64,000 nt of DNA from an uncultured Pseudodesulfovibrio sp. (GCF_963662885.1 NZ_OY760065.1:568001-632000); one strand, 5' to 3'. Shown: positions 44,882 through 54,137, counted from the stretch's first letter. A program made the numbers and translations. The notes: generated by a model from the letters alone, not told the origin.

Positions 44882-45607
44882 ATGAAAACCATTTTTGACA
44901 CCGTATGTGACAGAGCTCTCGATCTATGGACCAGGGAAGGCATCCTCGACGAAAATATCACCGTGACCGCCGCCCCCCTAAGCGTCAAGGAAGCAATCGG
45001 CACACCCGATGGAAACGATTTTCCCATTCAACAGGGCAAGGAAAAGCTCATGGAGGCCAACTTCCACGGCTCGCGCGGGCAGGCCTTTACCGACCATTAC
45101 GGCAACTACTCGGGCACGCTGCGGCAAATCGCCTCGCTCCCCCGTGACGACAACTACCACCGCGCCATATTCGTCTCCACCCTGAACGCCGTCAGCCGCT
45201 CGCTGGGCAATACGGGCAACACCGTCCATTGCCGCGATACCGGCCCGGCCGAGTGCGCCAAGGGCATATTCCGCTTCATCGACGACTATTACGGCAAGGG
45301 CCGTGTGACCATCATCGGCTTCCAGCCCGCACTGGCCCAGGCCGTGAGCGCCGAAACCGATGTCCGCCTGGTGGACCTGGACCCGGACAACATCGGCCAG
45401 ACCAAGCGGGGTGTTCTGGTCGAAGGCGGCGACGCCACGACCGACGCCATCGACTGGGCGGACCTTCTGCTGGTCACCGGGACCACCCTGGCCAACGCAT
45501 CCATCGACCTCTTTCTCACCGGCAAACCCGTGCTCTTCTATGGCACTACCATAGCCGGAGCGGCCAGCCTCATGGGTTGGAATCGCTACTGTCCGCAGAG
45601 CAGCTAG
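44882..45607 (+). CDS. DUF364/DUF4213-type protein (putative metal-chelation domain)
   Basis: 241 residues from ATG 44882, after GGAG; the same frame is open to 44441 but the upstream part is a shadow of the permease. Contains KEAIGTPDGNDFPIQQGKEK, HYGNYSGTLRQIASL, TVHCRDTGPAECAKGIF, and VTIIGFQPALAQ followed by VLVEGGDATTDAIDWADLLLVTGTTLAN. This resembles the DUF364 domain, suggested to bind heavy-metal ions. It occupies the place usually held by the ATPase (ModC/TupC) and probably acts in metal handling with the transporter. Confidence 0.7.
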   Translation: MKTIFDTVCDRALDLWTREGILDENITVTAAPLSVKEAIGTPDGNDFPIQQGKEKLMEANFHGSRGQAFTDHYGNYSGTLRQIASLPRDDNYHRAIFVSTLNAVSRSLGNTGNTVHCRDTGPAECAKGIFRFIDDYYGKGRVTIIGFQPALAQAVSAETDVRLVDLDPDNIGQTKRGVLVEGGDATTDAIDWADLLLVTGTTLANASIDLFLTGKPVLFYGTTIAGAASLMGWNRYCPQSS

Positions 45608-45636
45608 GGGGTCTCCTCCATCCCTCCCCTGCTGCG

Positions 45637-45675
45637 GGGAAAGGGTTCTTGCTTGCCGCGCGAGAACCCTTTCCC
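45637..45675. repeat. Palindromic hairpin related to the leuD-leuB element
   Basis: GGGAAAGGGTTCT (45637-45649) pairs with AGAACCCTTTCCC (45663-45675), loop of 13. No T-run follows, so it is not a standard terminator. Core GGGTTCT matches the arms at 8858-8913. The gap 45608-45832 holds nothing else coding. Confidence 0.55.
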
Positions 45676-45832
45676 GAGGCGGCGGATCACTCCTGACGGC
45701 GTCTGAGCCGCACGCCACGCGCCCTCCCGTTTCTCAGGCTCCAACATTACCCTTTACTCATCGCGCCCAACACCTTATTTGATGGGGGCATCAGAGAACA
45801 TCAATCCCCAAGCGGGATGACGGGAGTTTTTT

Positions 45833-47641
45833 TTGGCTCGCAAACCGATTCTGCATACCTTTTCCAATCGCTATCTTATCAAACGCTCCGTCAGCTACTT
45901 CGGCGCGTACAAGGGACGGGTCACCCTGGCCGTGATCTCCATGGTGCTCTTGAGCCCCATTTCTCCGGCCCTGGCCTGGATCGGCAAATACGTCATGGAC
46001 GATGTCCTGATCGCCAAGGACATGAGCATGCTCAAGCTGTGCATCTTCGCCTTCCTCGGTTTGTGGCTTATCCGGGGGCTGCTCATGATCGGCCAGGCGT
46101 ACACAATGCAGGCCACCGGCATGCTGGTACTGCGCGACATCCGTAACGAGATGTTCAAGAAAATCGTGCGCCTGCCCATGCCGTACTTCGCCGAAAGCGA
46201 AATCGGCATGCTCATGAGCCGGATCATTGCCGACGTGACCGCCGTGCGCACCTGCCTGCCGAGCGTGCTCATGTTCATCCGGCAGATTTTCACCCTGGTC
46301 GCCCTGATCTGCACGACCATCTATCTTGACCCTTATCTTTCCCTGTGGGCTTTGCTGGTCATGCCAGCCGCCATCTATCCGTTCACCTACTTCGGGAAAA
46401 AGATACGCAAATACGGCCGCAAGACCCAAGCCGAACTGTCCGGGGTGAACGTTGTCCTGGAAGAAAGCTTCTCCGGCATCAAAGTCATCAAGGCCTTTGC
46501 CAATGAACGGCGCGAGAGCCTCAAGTTCAACAGGGAGAACGGCAGTCTGACCAAGCTGCTCGTCCGCAAGATTCTCTACAATGAGGGTTCATCCCGGGTG
46601 ATGGACCTGGTCGGCGCCATTGCCGGAGCCTCTGTCCTGTGGTTCGGCGGCATGCGCGTCATCAGCGGCGAAATGACCCCCGGCGATCTGACGGCCTTTT
46701 CCCTATGCGTGCTTCAGCTCTATGAACCGATCAAGAAACTGAATACCGCCAACAACGAAATCCAGGGCGGCCTCGCGGGCGCGGAGCGTGTCTTCGATAT
46801 CCTGGACTCGCCCTCCATCCAGATTGAAGAGGAAGGCAAGACGGTCTTCGACGGCAATCTGCGCAGCCTGCACTTTCGAGGCATCCGCTTCACCTACCCC
46901 GGTTGTCCGTCCCCGGCCGTGAACGGCGTCGACCTGACCATCCAGGCCGGGCAGCGCGTAGCCATCGTCGGACCCAGCGGTTCCGGCAAGACCACCCTGG
47001 TCAACCTCATCCCCCGCTTCTATCAGGCCCAGGAGGGTGTCGTGGAACTCAACGGCGTGCCGCTCGAGGACTACACCCTGGAAAGCCTGCGTACACATCT
47101 GGGGCTTGTCTCGCAGGACACGTTCCTATTCAACGTCTCCATTGCCGAGAACATCGCCTACGCCCATGACGAGTACGACATGAACGACGTGCAGCGCGCC
47201 GCGGACGCGGCCTTTGCCCACGAATTCATCGTCGAGATGCCCGACGGCTACGATACCGTGGTCGGCGAGGGCGGCGTGAAGATTTCCGGTGGACAAAAGC
47301 AACGGCTGACCATTGCCCGCGCGATCATGAAGAACCCGTCTCTGCTCATCCTGGACGAGGCCACCAGCGCTCTGGACACCGAGTCGGAACGGGTGGTCCA
47401 GAAGGCACTGGACAACCTCATGCAGGGCCGGACCTCCATCGTCATCGCCCACCGACTCTCGACCATTTTAACGGCCGACGTCATCGTGGTCATGAAGGAC
47501 GGCCGTGTGGTGGCCCAGGGCAAGCATGAGGAATTGCTGACCAGCTGTCCTCTCTACGACCGCCTCTACCAGATGCAGTTCGAAGACGCGACGGATGCGG
47601 GCCAGGCAAGCAGGGCATGCCAGGAACCGAGCCTGTCCTGA
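45833..47641 (+). CDS. MsbA-like lipid/multidrug ABC exporter
   Basis: 602 residues: about six membrane helices, then a nucleotide-binding domain. Walker A GPSGSGKTTLVNLI, Q-loop LGLVSQDTFLF, signature ISGGQKQRLTIARAI, Walker B LLILDEATSALD and H-loop IVIAHRLST are all intact, as in the ATPase-permease fusions that homodimerise. The start is TTG 45833 after GGGAG. Probably flips lipid A core or lipids across the inner membrane (MsbA), or exports a drug; the sequence alone cannot tell. Confidence 0.88.
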   Translation: MARKPILHTFSNRYLIKRSVSYFGAYKGRVTLAVISMVLLSPISPALAWIGKYVMDDVLIAKDMSMLKLCIFAFLGLWLIRGLLMIGQAYTMQATGMLVLRDIRNEMFKKIVRLPMPYFAESEIGMLMSRIIADVTAVRTCLPSVLMFIRQIFTLVALICTTIYLDPYLSLWALLVMPAAIYPFTYFGKKIRKYGRKTQAELSGVNVVLEESFSGIKVIKAFANERRESLKFNRENGSLTKLLVRKILYNEGSSRVMDLVGAIAGASVLWFGGMRVISGEMTPGDLTAFSLCVLQLYEPIKKLNTANNEIQGGLAGAERVFDILDSPSIQIEEEGKTVFDGNLRSLHFRGIRFTYPGCPSPAVNGVDLTIQAGQRVAIVGPSGSGKTTLVNLIPRFYQAQEGVVELNGVPLEDYTLESLRTHLGLVSQDTFLFNVSIAENIAYAHDEYDMNDVQRAADAAFAHEFIVEMPDGYDTVVGEGGVKISGGQKQRLTIARAIMKNPSLLILDEATSALDTESERVVQKALDNLMQGRTSIVIAHRLSTILTADVIVVMKDGRVVAQGKHEELLTSCPLYDRLYQMQFEDATDAGQASRACQEPSLS

Positions 47642-47795
47642 TCTACTAATAACAGGCGCTCGAAACGTTCTTCAAACGCCTCGTCTATCGGCTCGACGGT
47701 CGGTCTTCGACAACCCAGCCCTGTCGCAGACCCTGACGACTGCACCAAAACAGGATGGTCTTGCCCCGGCAAACGGGAATGATTATTCTCCCATA

Positions 47796-48395
47796 ATGCA
47801 GCAGTCACATCCCCACCGTCTTCGACGGCTTCTTTCGGCTGTTTTGGCCTGTGCCCTGATCCTCACGGCCGTCCCGGCCCGGGCGGATGTGGTGCGTACG
47901 GTGTCCACCGAATACTACATGGTGGACGGCACCAAGCCGGCAAGCATCGTCTCGAACCTCAAACGCAACTCTCCGCTGAACGAAGGTTCCAAGACCTATC
48001 AGGCCAACACCAGGACCGACATCCGGACCACCTACCATATCGAGCAGCGCGGCGACACCTGCCGAGTTGTCGACGTTGTCGTCTACCTCCACCTGACCTA
48101 CCTCTACCCCAAGCTCAAGCACAGCGTGGACTTCGAGACCCGCAAATGGTGGCGGCACTTCTACCGCCAGCTCGAAAAACACGAGCAGATCCACGGCGAG
48201 ATCTCCACCAAGGCGGCCCACCAGCTGAGCGACACCCTGGAAAACATCAAGCCCGGGGACTGCCATATCGTCAAAAGCAAGGCGAAGTCCCAGGCGCGCA
48301 AGATCATGGATCAAATGAAAAAAGATCAGGTGGGATACGACGCCTTGACCCAGCACGGGTTCAAGCAACAGAGAAATATGGGGAAGTATCCTTAA
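47796..48395 (+). CDS. DUF922 family secreted Zn-dependent protease-like protein
   Basis: 199 residues from ATG 47796; the frame is open further upstream but overlaps msbA. N-terminal signal peptide LLSAVLACALILTAVPARA. The zinc-binding HExxH is KHEQIHGE (H-E-Q-I-H) near residue 125, with EIST and AAHQLSDTLENI. DUF922 proteins are predicted peptidases of the envelope. Function unknown. No clear ribosome site, and 154 bases separate it from the ABC gene. Confidence 0.65.
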   Translation: MQQSHPHRLRRLLSAVLACALILTAVPARADVVRTVSTEYYMVDGTKPASIVSNLKRNSPLNEGSKTYQANTRTDIRTTYHIEQRGDTCRVVDVVVYLHLTYLYPKLKHSVDFETRKWWRHFYRQLEKHEQIHGEISTKAAHQLSDTLENIKPGDCHIVKSKAKSQARKIMDQMKKDQVGYDALTQHGFKQQRNMGKYP

Positions 48396-48446
48396 GCCTT
48401 AGAGAGCCGTTTGCGGGTGGCATCACCATCGAATCGCTCTTAAAAA

Positions 48447-48486
48447 CAAAGCCCCTGGCTCACCTCTGAGCCCGGGGCTTTGTTTT
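48447..48486 (+). terminator. Terminator after the DUF922 gene
   Basis: CAAAGCCCC-T-GGCTC and GAGCC-C-GGGGCTTTG form an interrupted stem (48447-48482) before TTTT. Confidence 0.8.
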
Positions 48487-48542
48487 GCGCTGTTGCCTGG
48501 ACCAGCGGTTATAAGAAGTTCAGGGAAGAATTGAGGATAAAA

Positions 48543-48572
48543 AAGGGGCGACGGTACACCGTCGCCCCTTTC
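48543..48572 (-). terminator. Terminator of the glutamate-synthase operon
   Basis: AAGGGGCGACGGT/ACCGTCGCCCCTT (48543-48570), and the minus-strand side runs into TTTTTT. It ends 22 bases after the stop of the last glutamate-synthase gene. Confidence 0.8.
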
Positions 48573-48592
48573 GTATTCGTATCAGGTTCGCC

Positions 48593-50923
48593 CTATTCCA
48601 TGGGAGCCGGGTTCTTCATGTCCCAGATGCCGCAGGGGCAGGCGTCGGCGCAGAAGCCGCAAGCGATGCACTTGTCCGGATCGACCACTCGCTCGAAACC
48701 GCCGTCGGGCAGCTCGTTGCGCTTGATCGCGTTCTGCGGACACAGGGAGTCGCAGATGTAGCAGTCACGGCAGGAACCGCAGCTGGAACATTCCGCGCCG
48801 CACTGGTTGGCGTCGCTGAATTCGATGACGCGGGGGTCAAAGTACTCCAGCGTCATGCGGGTGTAATCGATCATATCGCGGGTATCGGACTGCGGACGAC
48901 GGTTGTTGAAGATGTCGTCGATGACCTCGGCCGCGCGACGGCCATGGCCGATGGCGTGGGTCAGCAGACCGGGACGGACGGCATCGCCGATGGCGAAGAC
49001 GCGGGAGTCCGTGGTCTGGTAGTCGTCGTTGACGACCACGTGACCGCGATCCAGAGCGATGTTCTCGGGCAGGAATTCCACGTCCGGCTGGTCGCCGATG
49101 GACATGATGACCGTGTCTGCTTCGAGCAGCTCGCCGGATTGCAGCAGAACGCCCTCTTCCGTGATCTCCTTGGTGAAGCAGGGCCACTTGAAGCGGGCGC
49201 CCACGGCCTCGGCTTCCTTGCGTTCCTTGCCGAAGGAGGCGGGTTCCTGGATGTCGATGAGGGTGATGTCCTCGGCACCCACGGAGGCGGCCATGGTGGC
49301 CACGTCGCAACCCACGTTACCCGCGCCGATGATGACCACCTTCTTGCCGATCTTGGCCGTACCGGCCTTGGCGTCCTTGAGGAAGGTCAGGGCCGGGTAG
49401 ATGCGCTCGTGGCCGGGCACCGGGATGATGCGCGGTTTCTGCGCCCCGATAGCCAGGACGACGAAGTCGTATTCCTGGAGAAGTTCCTCGAACTCCTTGG
49501 CCTTGAGTTCCTGTTGCAGATGCACATGGGGGATGACCTTGGCAGCGCGCTCAACCTCTTTTTCCACGATTTCCTTGGGCACGCGGCTATAGGGGATGGC
49601 TGCGGAGATCTTGCCGCCCAGGGTCTTGGCCATGTCGTAGACGACGGCCTCATGGCCCTTCATGCGGATCTGCCAGGCCACGGAGATACCGGCCGGGCCA
49701 CCGCCGATGACGGCGACACGCTTGCCGGACAGAGGCGGCAGTTCAGGAGCCTTGGACTTGTGCCCTTCCTTGCCGAGCTTGGTGATGTCCACGGCAGCCA
49801 TATGCTGCTGGGTGGAGCGGGTACAGCCCTCCATGCACAGGTTGGGGCACAGATAGCCGCAGACCGTGGCCGGGAACGGCGTATACGCCAGGGCCAGATC
49901 AACGGCCTCGTCCACCAGCCCGTCACGGACGAGCTGCCAGCGCTTCTGCACGGGCATGCCCGTGGGACAGCTGGCCTGGCACGGGGCCATGTATTTGCGG
50001 TTTTCCCACACGGGCACCTTGCGGCGCAGGTCGCCGTGGACCACGAGCGGGATGGGGGAACGGTCCAGATCGGTCAGGTCGCCGATGATGCCGCCCTTGC
50101 CCAGCTCCGCGTCCCAGGTGTTGACCCGGAAGTCGTGCATGGCCCGGCGGACCTTGCCCTTCTTCTCGAACGGGGTCTTGGCCCGGATGAGCTGCCACTC
50201 TTCGCGGCGGGTCAGCCGCTTGAGCAGACGGGAGCGTTTGATCTTCTTGAGGAACTCTTCAATATTCTTGGTCAGCCAGGCCCAGGTCTCGTCGTCGATG
50301 GGCTCCATCATGGCGTCGGCCTGAGAGAACCCGTCGATGGGACCGCGCACGAAGATACGGCCGCCGACCATGCCCACGCAGGGGCGATAGCCCAGCACAT
50401 TCTTGGGGTTCTGGGCCTCGTGGCCGCAGACCACGGCCGTGCCGCCCGCCATGAACTCGGCGAAGTAGTCGCCCACCGAGCCCAGGACCCACAACTCGGG
50501 CGGGTCGAAACGGGGGTTGGTCTTGGTCATGGTCATGCCGCGCGAGCCGATGTTGCCCGCGATGAAGACCTTGCCCTGCGCCATGGCGTTGCAGACGCCG
50601 TTGGAGGCGTTGCCGTTGACGATGACTTCCGCGCCCGCGTTGAGCCAGGCCACGTCGTCAGAGGCCGGACCCATGACCTGAATGGTCGTACCCGGGAACC
50701 CCTTGGAACCGATGCGCTGGCCCGGGGAGCCGGTGATGGTCACGGAAATGGGCTCTTCCTTGGATATCCAGAGCCTGCCGCCCAGACCGTGCTGGCCCAT
50801 GGCGTCGATCTCCAGCCGGCGCGCGCCCTGCCGGACCGCGGCCTGGATGCGTTCCTCCAGGATGCGGGATTCCACGCGGACACCGTTTTCGTGTCCGTCT
50901 ATGCGCTGTGTTTTCTTTGCCAT
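48593..50923 (-). CDS. Glutamate synthase GXGXG domain fused to an FAD oxidoreductase and ferredoxin
   Basis: 776 residues. About 10-240 is the GltB C-terminal GXGXG beta-helix (GQRIGSKGFPGTT, GNASNGVCN). Next come cysteines CQASCPTG and CGYLCPNLCMEGC, an iron-sulfur module as at the N-terminus of GltD, and two Rossmann motifs (VAVIGGGPAGISVAW, VVIIGAGNVGCDVA) for FAD and NAD(P). The last 90 residues carry many cysteines (CIACGFCADACP type) for two 4Fe-4S clusters. So one protein joins the domains called gltB3, gltD and a ferredoxin. Third gene of the operon; ATG 50923. Confidence 0.9.
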   Translation of the reverse strand: MAKKTQRIDGHENGVRVESRILEERIQAAVRQGARRLEIDAMGQHGLGGRLWISKEEPISVTITGSPGQRIGSKGFPGTTIQVMGPASDDVAWLNAGAEVIVNGNASNGVCNAMAQGKVFIAGNIGSRGMTMTKTNPRFDPPELWVLGSVGDYFAEFMAGGTAVVCGHEAQNPKNVLGYRPCVGMVGGRIFVRGPIDGFSQADAMMEPIDDETWAWLTKNIEEFLKKIKRSRLLKRLTRREEWQLIRAKTPFEKKGKVRRAMHDFRVNTWDAELGKGGIIGDLTDLDRSPIPLVVHGDLRRKVPVWENRKYMAPCQASCPTGMPVQKRWQLVRDGLVDEAVDLALAYTPFPATVCGYLCPNLCMEGCTRSTQQHMAAVDITKLGKEGHKSKAPELPPLSGKRVAVIGGGPAGISVAWQIRMKGHEAVVYDMAKTLGGKISAAIPYSRVPKEIVEKEVERAAKVIPHVHLQQELKAKEFEELLQEYDFVVLAIGAQKPRIIPVPGHERIYPALTFLKDAKAGTAKIGKKVVIIGAGNVGCDVATMAASVGAEDITLIDIQEPASFGKERKEAEAVGARFKWPCFTKEITEEGVLLQSGELLEADTVIMSIGDQPDVEFLPENIALDRGHVVVNDDYQTTDSRVFAIGDAVRPGLLTHAIGHGRRAAEVIDDIFNNRRPQSDTRDMIDYTRMTLEYFDPRVIEFSDANQCGAECSSCGSCRDCYICDSLCPQNAIKRNELPDGGFERVVDPDKCIACGFCADACPCGIWDMKNPAPME

Positions 50924-50953
50924 TGTGTACTCCGATATTTCCTGAAGCTTCGA

Positions 50954-52588
50954 TTAGATGACGTACTTGATGTCCAGGCGTTCCGCCGCGTCCTTGTCCG
51001 AGATGCCGAGCGCGTCGGACATGCCGACGGGCAGAGACGTGGACCGGCCGAGCGGTGCGATGACCTTGCGCAGTTCCGTATCGAAGCTCAGGTAGAAGTC
51101 GACCACCCTTTCGGCGACCTTTTCGGGGTCGAGGCGGCGGTAGACTCTCGGGTCCTGAGAGGTGATGCCCTTGGGGCAAACGCCGATGTTGCAGACGTTG
51201 CAACGGTCCTTTTCGGAACCGAGGCAACCCGCACCGGCCTGCATGACATACTTGCCGATCTGGACCATGGAGGCCCCGAGCATGATCAGGGCCGCGGCGT
51301 TGGCGGCCAGATTGCCGTGCTTGCCGATACCGCCGCCCGCGATGAGCGGGATCTCGTTCTGGGCTCCGGCCACGCACAGCGCCTGGTAACAGTCGCGCAG
51401 GTTGGAGGCGATGGGATGGCCCATGTGGTTCATGGACACGTTGTATGCCGCGCCCGTACCGCCGTCTTCACCGTCGATGGCCAGGCCCGCGGCATAGGGG
51501 TTGCGGACCAGGTTGTTGAGCACGGCGAGCGAAGTGGAGGAAGCCGAGATCTTCGGATAGACCGGCACGCGGAAGCCCCAGGCCATGGACATGGACTGGA
51601 TCATCTTGGCCACGGCCTCCTCAATGGAATACTTGGTCTGATGGGTCGGCGGGCTGGGCAGGGAAACGCCGGAGGGCACGCCGCGAATGGCCGCGATGAG
51701 CTTGTTGACCTTGTACCACATGAGCAGACCGCCGTCGCCGGGCTTGGCGCCCTGGCCGTACTTGATCTCGATGGCACAGGGATCTTCCTTCATCTCGGGG
51801 ATGGCATGAATGATCTCGTCCCAGCCGAAGTAGCCCGAGGCGATCTGCAGAATGACGTACTTGAGGAAGCGGGAGCGCAGCAGGCGCGGCGGACAGCCGC
51901 CCTCACCCGTACAGATGCGCACCGGCATGTTCATTTCCTCGTTCAGGTAGGCCACGCCCATCTGCAGGCCTTCCCACATGTTCGGGGAAAGCGCGCCGAA
52001 GGACATGCCGCCGATAACCAGAGGATAGATCTCGCGAACCGGCGGCTTCCAGCCGTTTTCGCGGAAACACTTGAGTTCGGCTTCGGGCGAGAGCACCCGG
52101 CCGAGCAGCGTGCGCACGTCGAACTCATGACGGCCCGCGTCGAGCGCGGGGTCGGTGAGCATGGAGATGCGTATGAATTTGATCTGATCGAGCAGGGACT
52201 CGGAATTGTTCCTGCGGCCGCCACGCGTCCTGGGCTGTCCGCCCCGGTTGTTCTGGAACTGGAGCGTGGTGGAATCGTACTGACGGTTGGGCTCGATGGC
52301 GTTGTTCGGGCAGACCATGTTGCACATGGCGCAGCCGATACAGGCGTAAGCCGGGTCGGTCCGCTGACGGATGCCGTAGAAGGTGGAGAATTCCGTGGTC
52401 GGCTTGGCCGACAAACCCATGGGGGGCTTGACGTCACGCTTGCGGAACACGCCCAATTCGATGGCGTTGACCGGACAGACCGAGGTACACCGACCGCACT
52501 TGGTGCAGGTATTGATGTCCCACTTGATCTGCCAGGGCAGGTCCTTGCGGCTTAAAGTTGCTGGCGTAATGGGTCTTTCTGCGAGCAT
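50954..52588 (-). CDS. Glutamate synthase FMN-binding domain with N-terminal ferredoxin
   Basis: 544 residues from ATG 52588, after GGAGG (the frame is open to 52606). An N-terminal ferredoxin has CTKCGRCTSVCP and CIGCAMCNMVCP; then the alpha-barrel FMN domain with MSFGALSPNMWEG, GEGGCPP, EIKYGQGAKPGDGG and the CLGSEKDRCNVCNIGVCP iron-sulfur loop. Transfers ammonia to 2-oxoglutarate. Overlaps the glutaminase gene by 37 bases, so translation is coupled. Confidence 0.92.
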   Translation of the reverse strand: MLAERPITPATLSRKDLPWQIKWDINTCTKCGRCTSVCPVNAIELGVFRKRDVKPPMGLSAKPTTEFSTFYGIRQRTDPAYACIGCAMCNMVCPNNAIEPNRQYDSTTLQFQNNRGGQPRTRGGRRNNSESLLDQIKFIRISMLTDPALDAGRHEFDVRTLLGRVLSPEAELKCFRENGWKPPVREIYPLVIGGMSFGALSPNMWEGLQMGVAYLNEEMNMPVRICTGEGGCPPRLLRSRFLKYVILQIASGYFGWDEIIHAIPEMKEDPCAIEIKYGQGAKPGDGGLLMWYKVNKLIAAIRGVPSGVSLPSPPTHQTKYSIEEAVAKMIQSMSMAWGFRVPVYPKISASSTSLAVLNNLVRNPYAAGLAIDGEDGGTGAAYNVSMNHMGHPIASNLRDCYQALCVAGAQNEIPLIAGGGIGKHGNLAANAAALIMLGASMVQIGKYVMQAGAGCLGSEKDRCNVCNIGVCPKGITSQDPRVYRRLDPEKVAERVVDFYLSFDTELRKVIAPLGRSTSLPVGMSDALGISDKDAAERLDIKYVI

Positions 52589-53688
52589 TGGAGAACCTCC
52601 CGGCAATCGGGTCCAACGATCGCCGTGTCGAGATGCATGGGTTGAAAATCCTTGGTCCTGTCACGATCGGGGATGGCGGCGTTGAGCCCGCATATCTCGG
52701 AGGAGAATCCGTAGATGCCGAGCTCGGGGTTGCCGCCGACCACGCCGGGCCGCAGTTTCTTGCGGTCCTGGGCCATGAACATGGAACCGTCGGGCAAGCA
52801 GCCGATGATGCAGTTGGGGCCGTCGATGATCAGTTTACGGCAGGCGCGCTTGAGATCGATCAGGAGTTCCCGATCCGGGTGATCGCGCATCTCGTCATCG
52901 TTCATGGGCGTGATGACGTGCTTGTAGGAGCTGATGTCCAGGCCGAGCCGCTTGGTGGCGTAATGGGCGATGTGGGTGAACACCTCGGAGTCGGACTGAT
53001 AGCCCTGATAGCCGGTGACCCCGCGCGACATGAGATACTCGCGGATGGGCACAAAGGCGGTGTTCTCGCCGTTGGTCATGGTGGAGATGCCTTCAATGAA
53101 GAAGGGATGGCAGGCGTACAGGTTGATGGCGTAGTTGGTGTTCTGCCGCCCCTGGGCCAGGATATGGCGGGCGTAGAGTTCCTCGCGATCGAGCTTGAGG
53201 TACTCGGCGATGGCCATGGGATCGCCCACTTCCTTGATCATGATGGTGTCGGGCCAGAACGAGAAGACCATGATGTCTCCCTCGGCCTCACCCATGGCCC
53301 GGAGGTCCAGGCGCATCTGAACGAGGTTGGAACCAAGCTGATCCTCAGTCATCCCCTTCCACTCGTCCGGGATCTTGAAGGCGATGGAAGCATAGGTTCC
53401 ACGCTTGGGGGTCCCGACCGGCGGTTCGACGTCCGGCTTGAAGGTAGCGGAATACTTGGACTGAAATCCGTTTTTCGTCATGTATTCCGACATCCGCGCC
53501 AGACCGGCATCGGTAAAGATGCCCGACAGGATAGGATATTCCTTAAGTTCCTCCCACGGTCCTCCCAGACCGCTCAGAAACAGTCCCACACCGGAGCCGT
53601 CGTGCCCTTCTTTCATGACGTTGAGGGCATCGATGGCGCGCATGGGTGACACCGGGTCACGGCTTGTAAGCGCAAACAATCGGCACAT
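52552..53688 (-). CDS. Glutamate synthase glutamine-amidotransferase domain
   Basis: 378 residues. The N-terminal MCRLFA has the nucleophile cysteine as residue 2 after removal of Met; GHDGSGVGL, GYQSDSEVFTHIAHY and GPNCIIGCLPDGS follow as in Ntn-type class II amidotransferases. It releases ammonia from glutamine. In this operon it replaces the amidotransferase domain of a normal GltB. First gene of the unit; a 450-base leader lies upstream. Confidence 0.9.
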   Translation of the reverse strand: MCRLFALTSRDPVSPMRAIDALNVMKEGHDGSGVGLFLSGLGGPWEELKEYPILSGIFTDAGLARMSEYMTKNGFQSKYSATFKPDVEPPVGTPKRGTYASIAFKIPDEWKGMTEDQLGSNLVQMRLDLRAMGEAEGDIMVFSFWPDTIMIKEVGDPMAIAEYLKLDREELYARHILAQGRQNTNYAINLYACHPFFIEGISTMTNGENTAFVPIREYLMSRGVTGYQGYQSDSEVFTHIAHYATKRLGLDISSYKHVITPMNDDEMRDHPDRELLIDLKRACRKLIIDGPNCIIGCLPDGSMFMAQDRKKLRPGVVGGNPELGIYGFSSEICGLNAAIPDRDRTKDFQPMHLDTAIVGPDCREVLQCSQKDPLRQQL

Positions 53689-53821
53689 GGTCTCGACTCA
53701 CTCCACAGTTAAAAGTCTTTCGCCCCGCCACTGACAAACGGCGGCACGCATGGCAGACACCGGAAAAAATCCAATGATTCCCCAAAAAACTCAGCCTCAC
53801 AAGGGTGCATCCGGCAGGGGC

Positions 53822-53863
53822 AAAAAAGCCTGCGATGCGACCAGTAAGCGGTCGCGGCAGGCT
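53822..53863 (-). terminator. Leader terminator/attenuator-like hairpin before the glutamate-synthase operon
   Basis: On the minus strand AGCCTGC-CG-CGACC and GGTCG-CATC-GCAGGCT (loop GCTTACT), followed by TTTTTTG. It is about 135 bases upstream of the first glutamate-synthase codon. It may be a regulated attenuator, or simply the terminator of the hicB transcript that lies upstream. Confidence 0.65.
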
Positions 53864-53961
53864 CTTCGGCTCAAGCGTTTCACAATTATGCAACTTCCAA
53901 GGAGCTGTTTACCGTTGCAATGTATAATGGCTCTATACAAATCCCGGAAGCTGAAGGTAAA

Positions 53962-53991
53962 TCAAAATGGGGGATGGTGCAACTGTAACAT
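53962..53991 (-). CDS. Very short candidate leader peptide (9 residues)
   Basis: On the minus strand ATG 53991 has AAAGG eight bases upstream; it would encode MLQLHHPPF. It lies between an AT-rich possible promoter (TTGACA near 54009) and the leader terminator. Coding status is uncertain; it could be chance. Confidence 0.2.
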   Translation of the reverse strand: MLQLHHPPF

Positions 53992-54137
53992 ATTAATAAC
54001 CTTTGTCAAAATTGTAAATTAACAAAAGCGGACAGCACCAAGTGCCACCTAGCCCCCAAGAATGACAGGAGAATCAAATTTTACCGCACGAGAAAAGCCG
54101 GATAAAAAAAGGTTACGAAATGGTGGAAAGAGGGGTG

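Noticed and set aside
48944..52555. A 1203-codon plus-strand frame opposite the glutamate-synthase genes
   Set aside because: Its translation is a rearranged low-complexity His/Val/Asp/Gly protein with no domain, and both opposite-strand genes are strongly conserved.
53750..54022. A 90-codon plus-strand frame
   Set aside because: No ribosome site or homology visible; it covers the leader hairpin and AT-rich promoter region of the glutamate-synthase operon.
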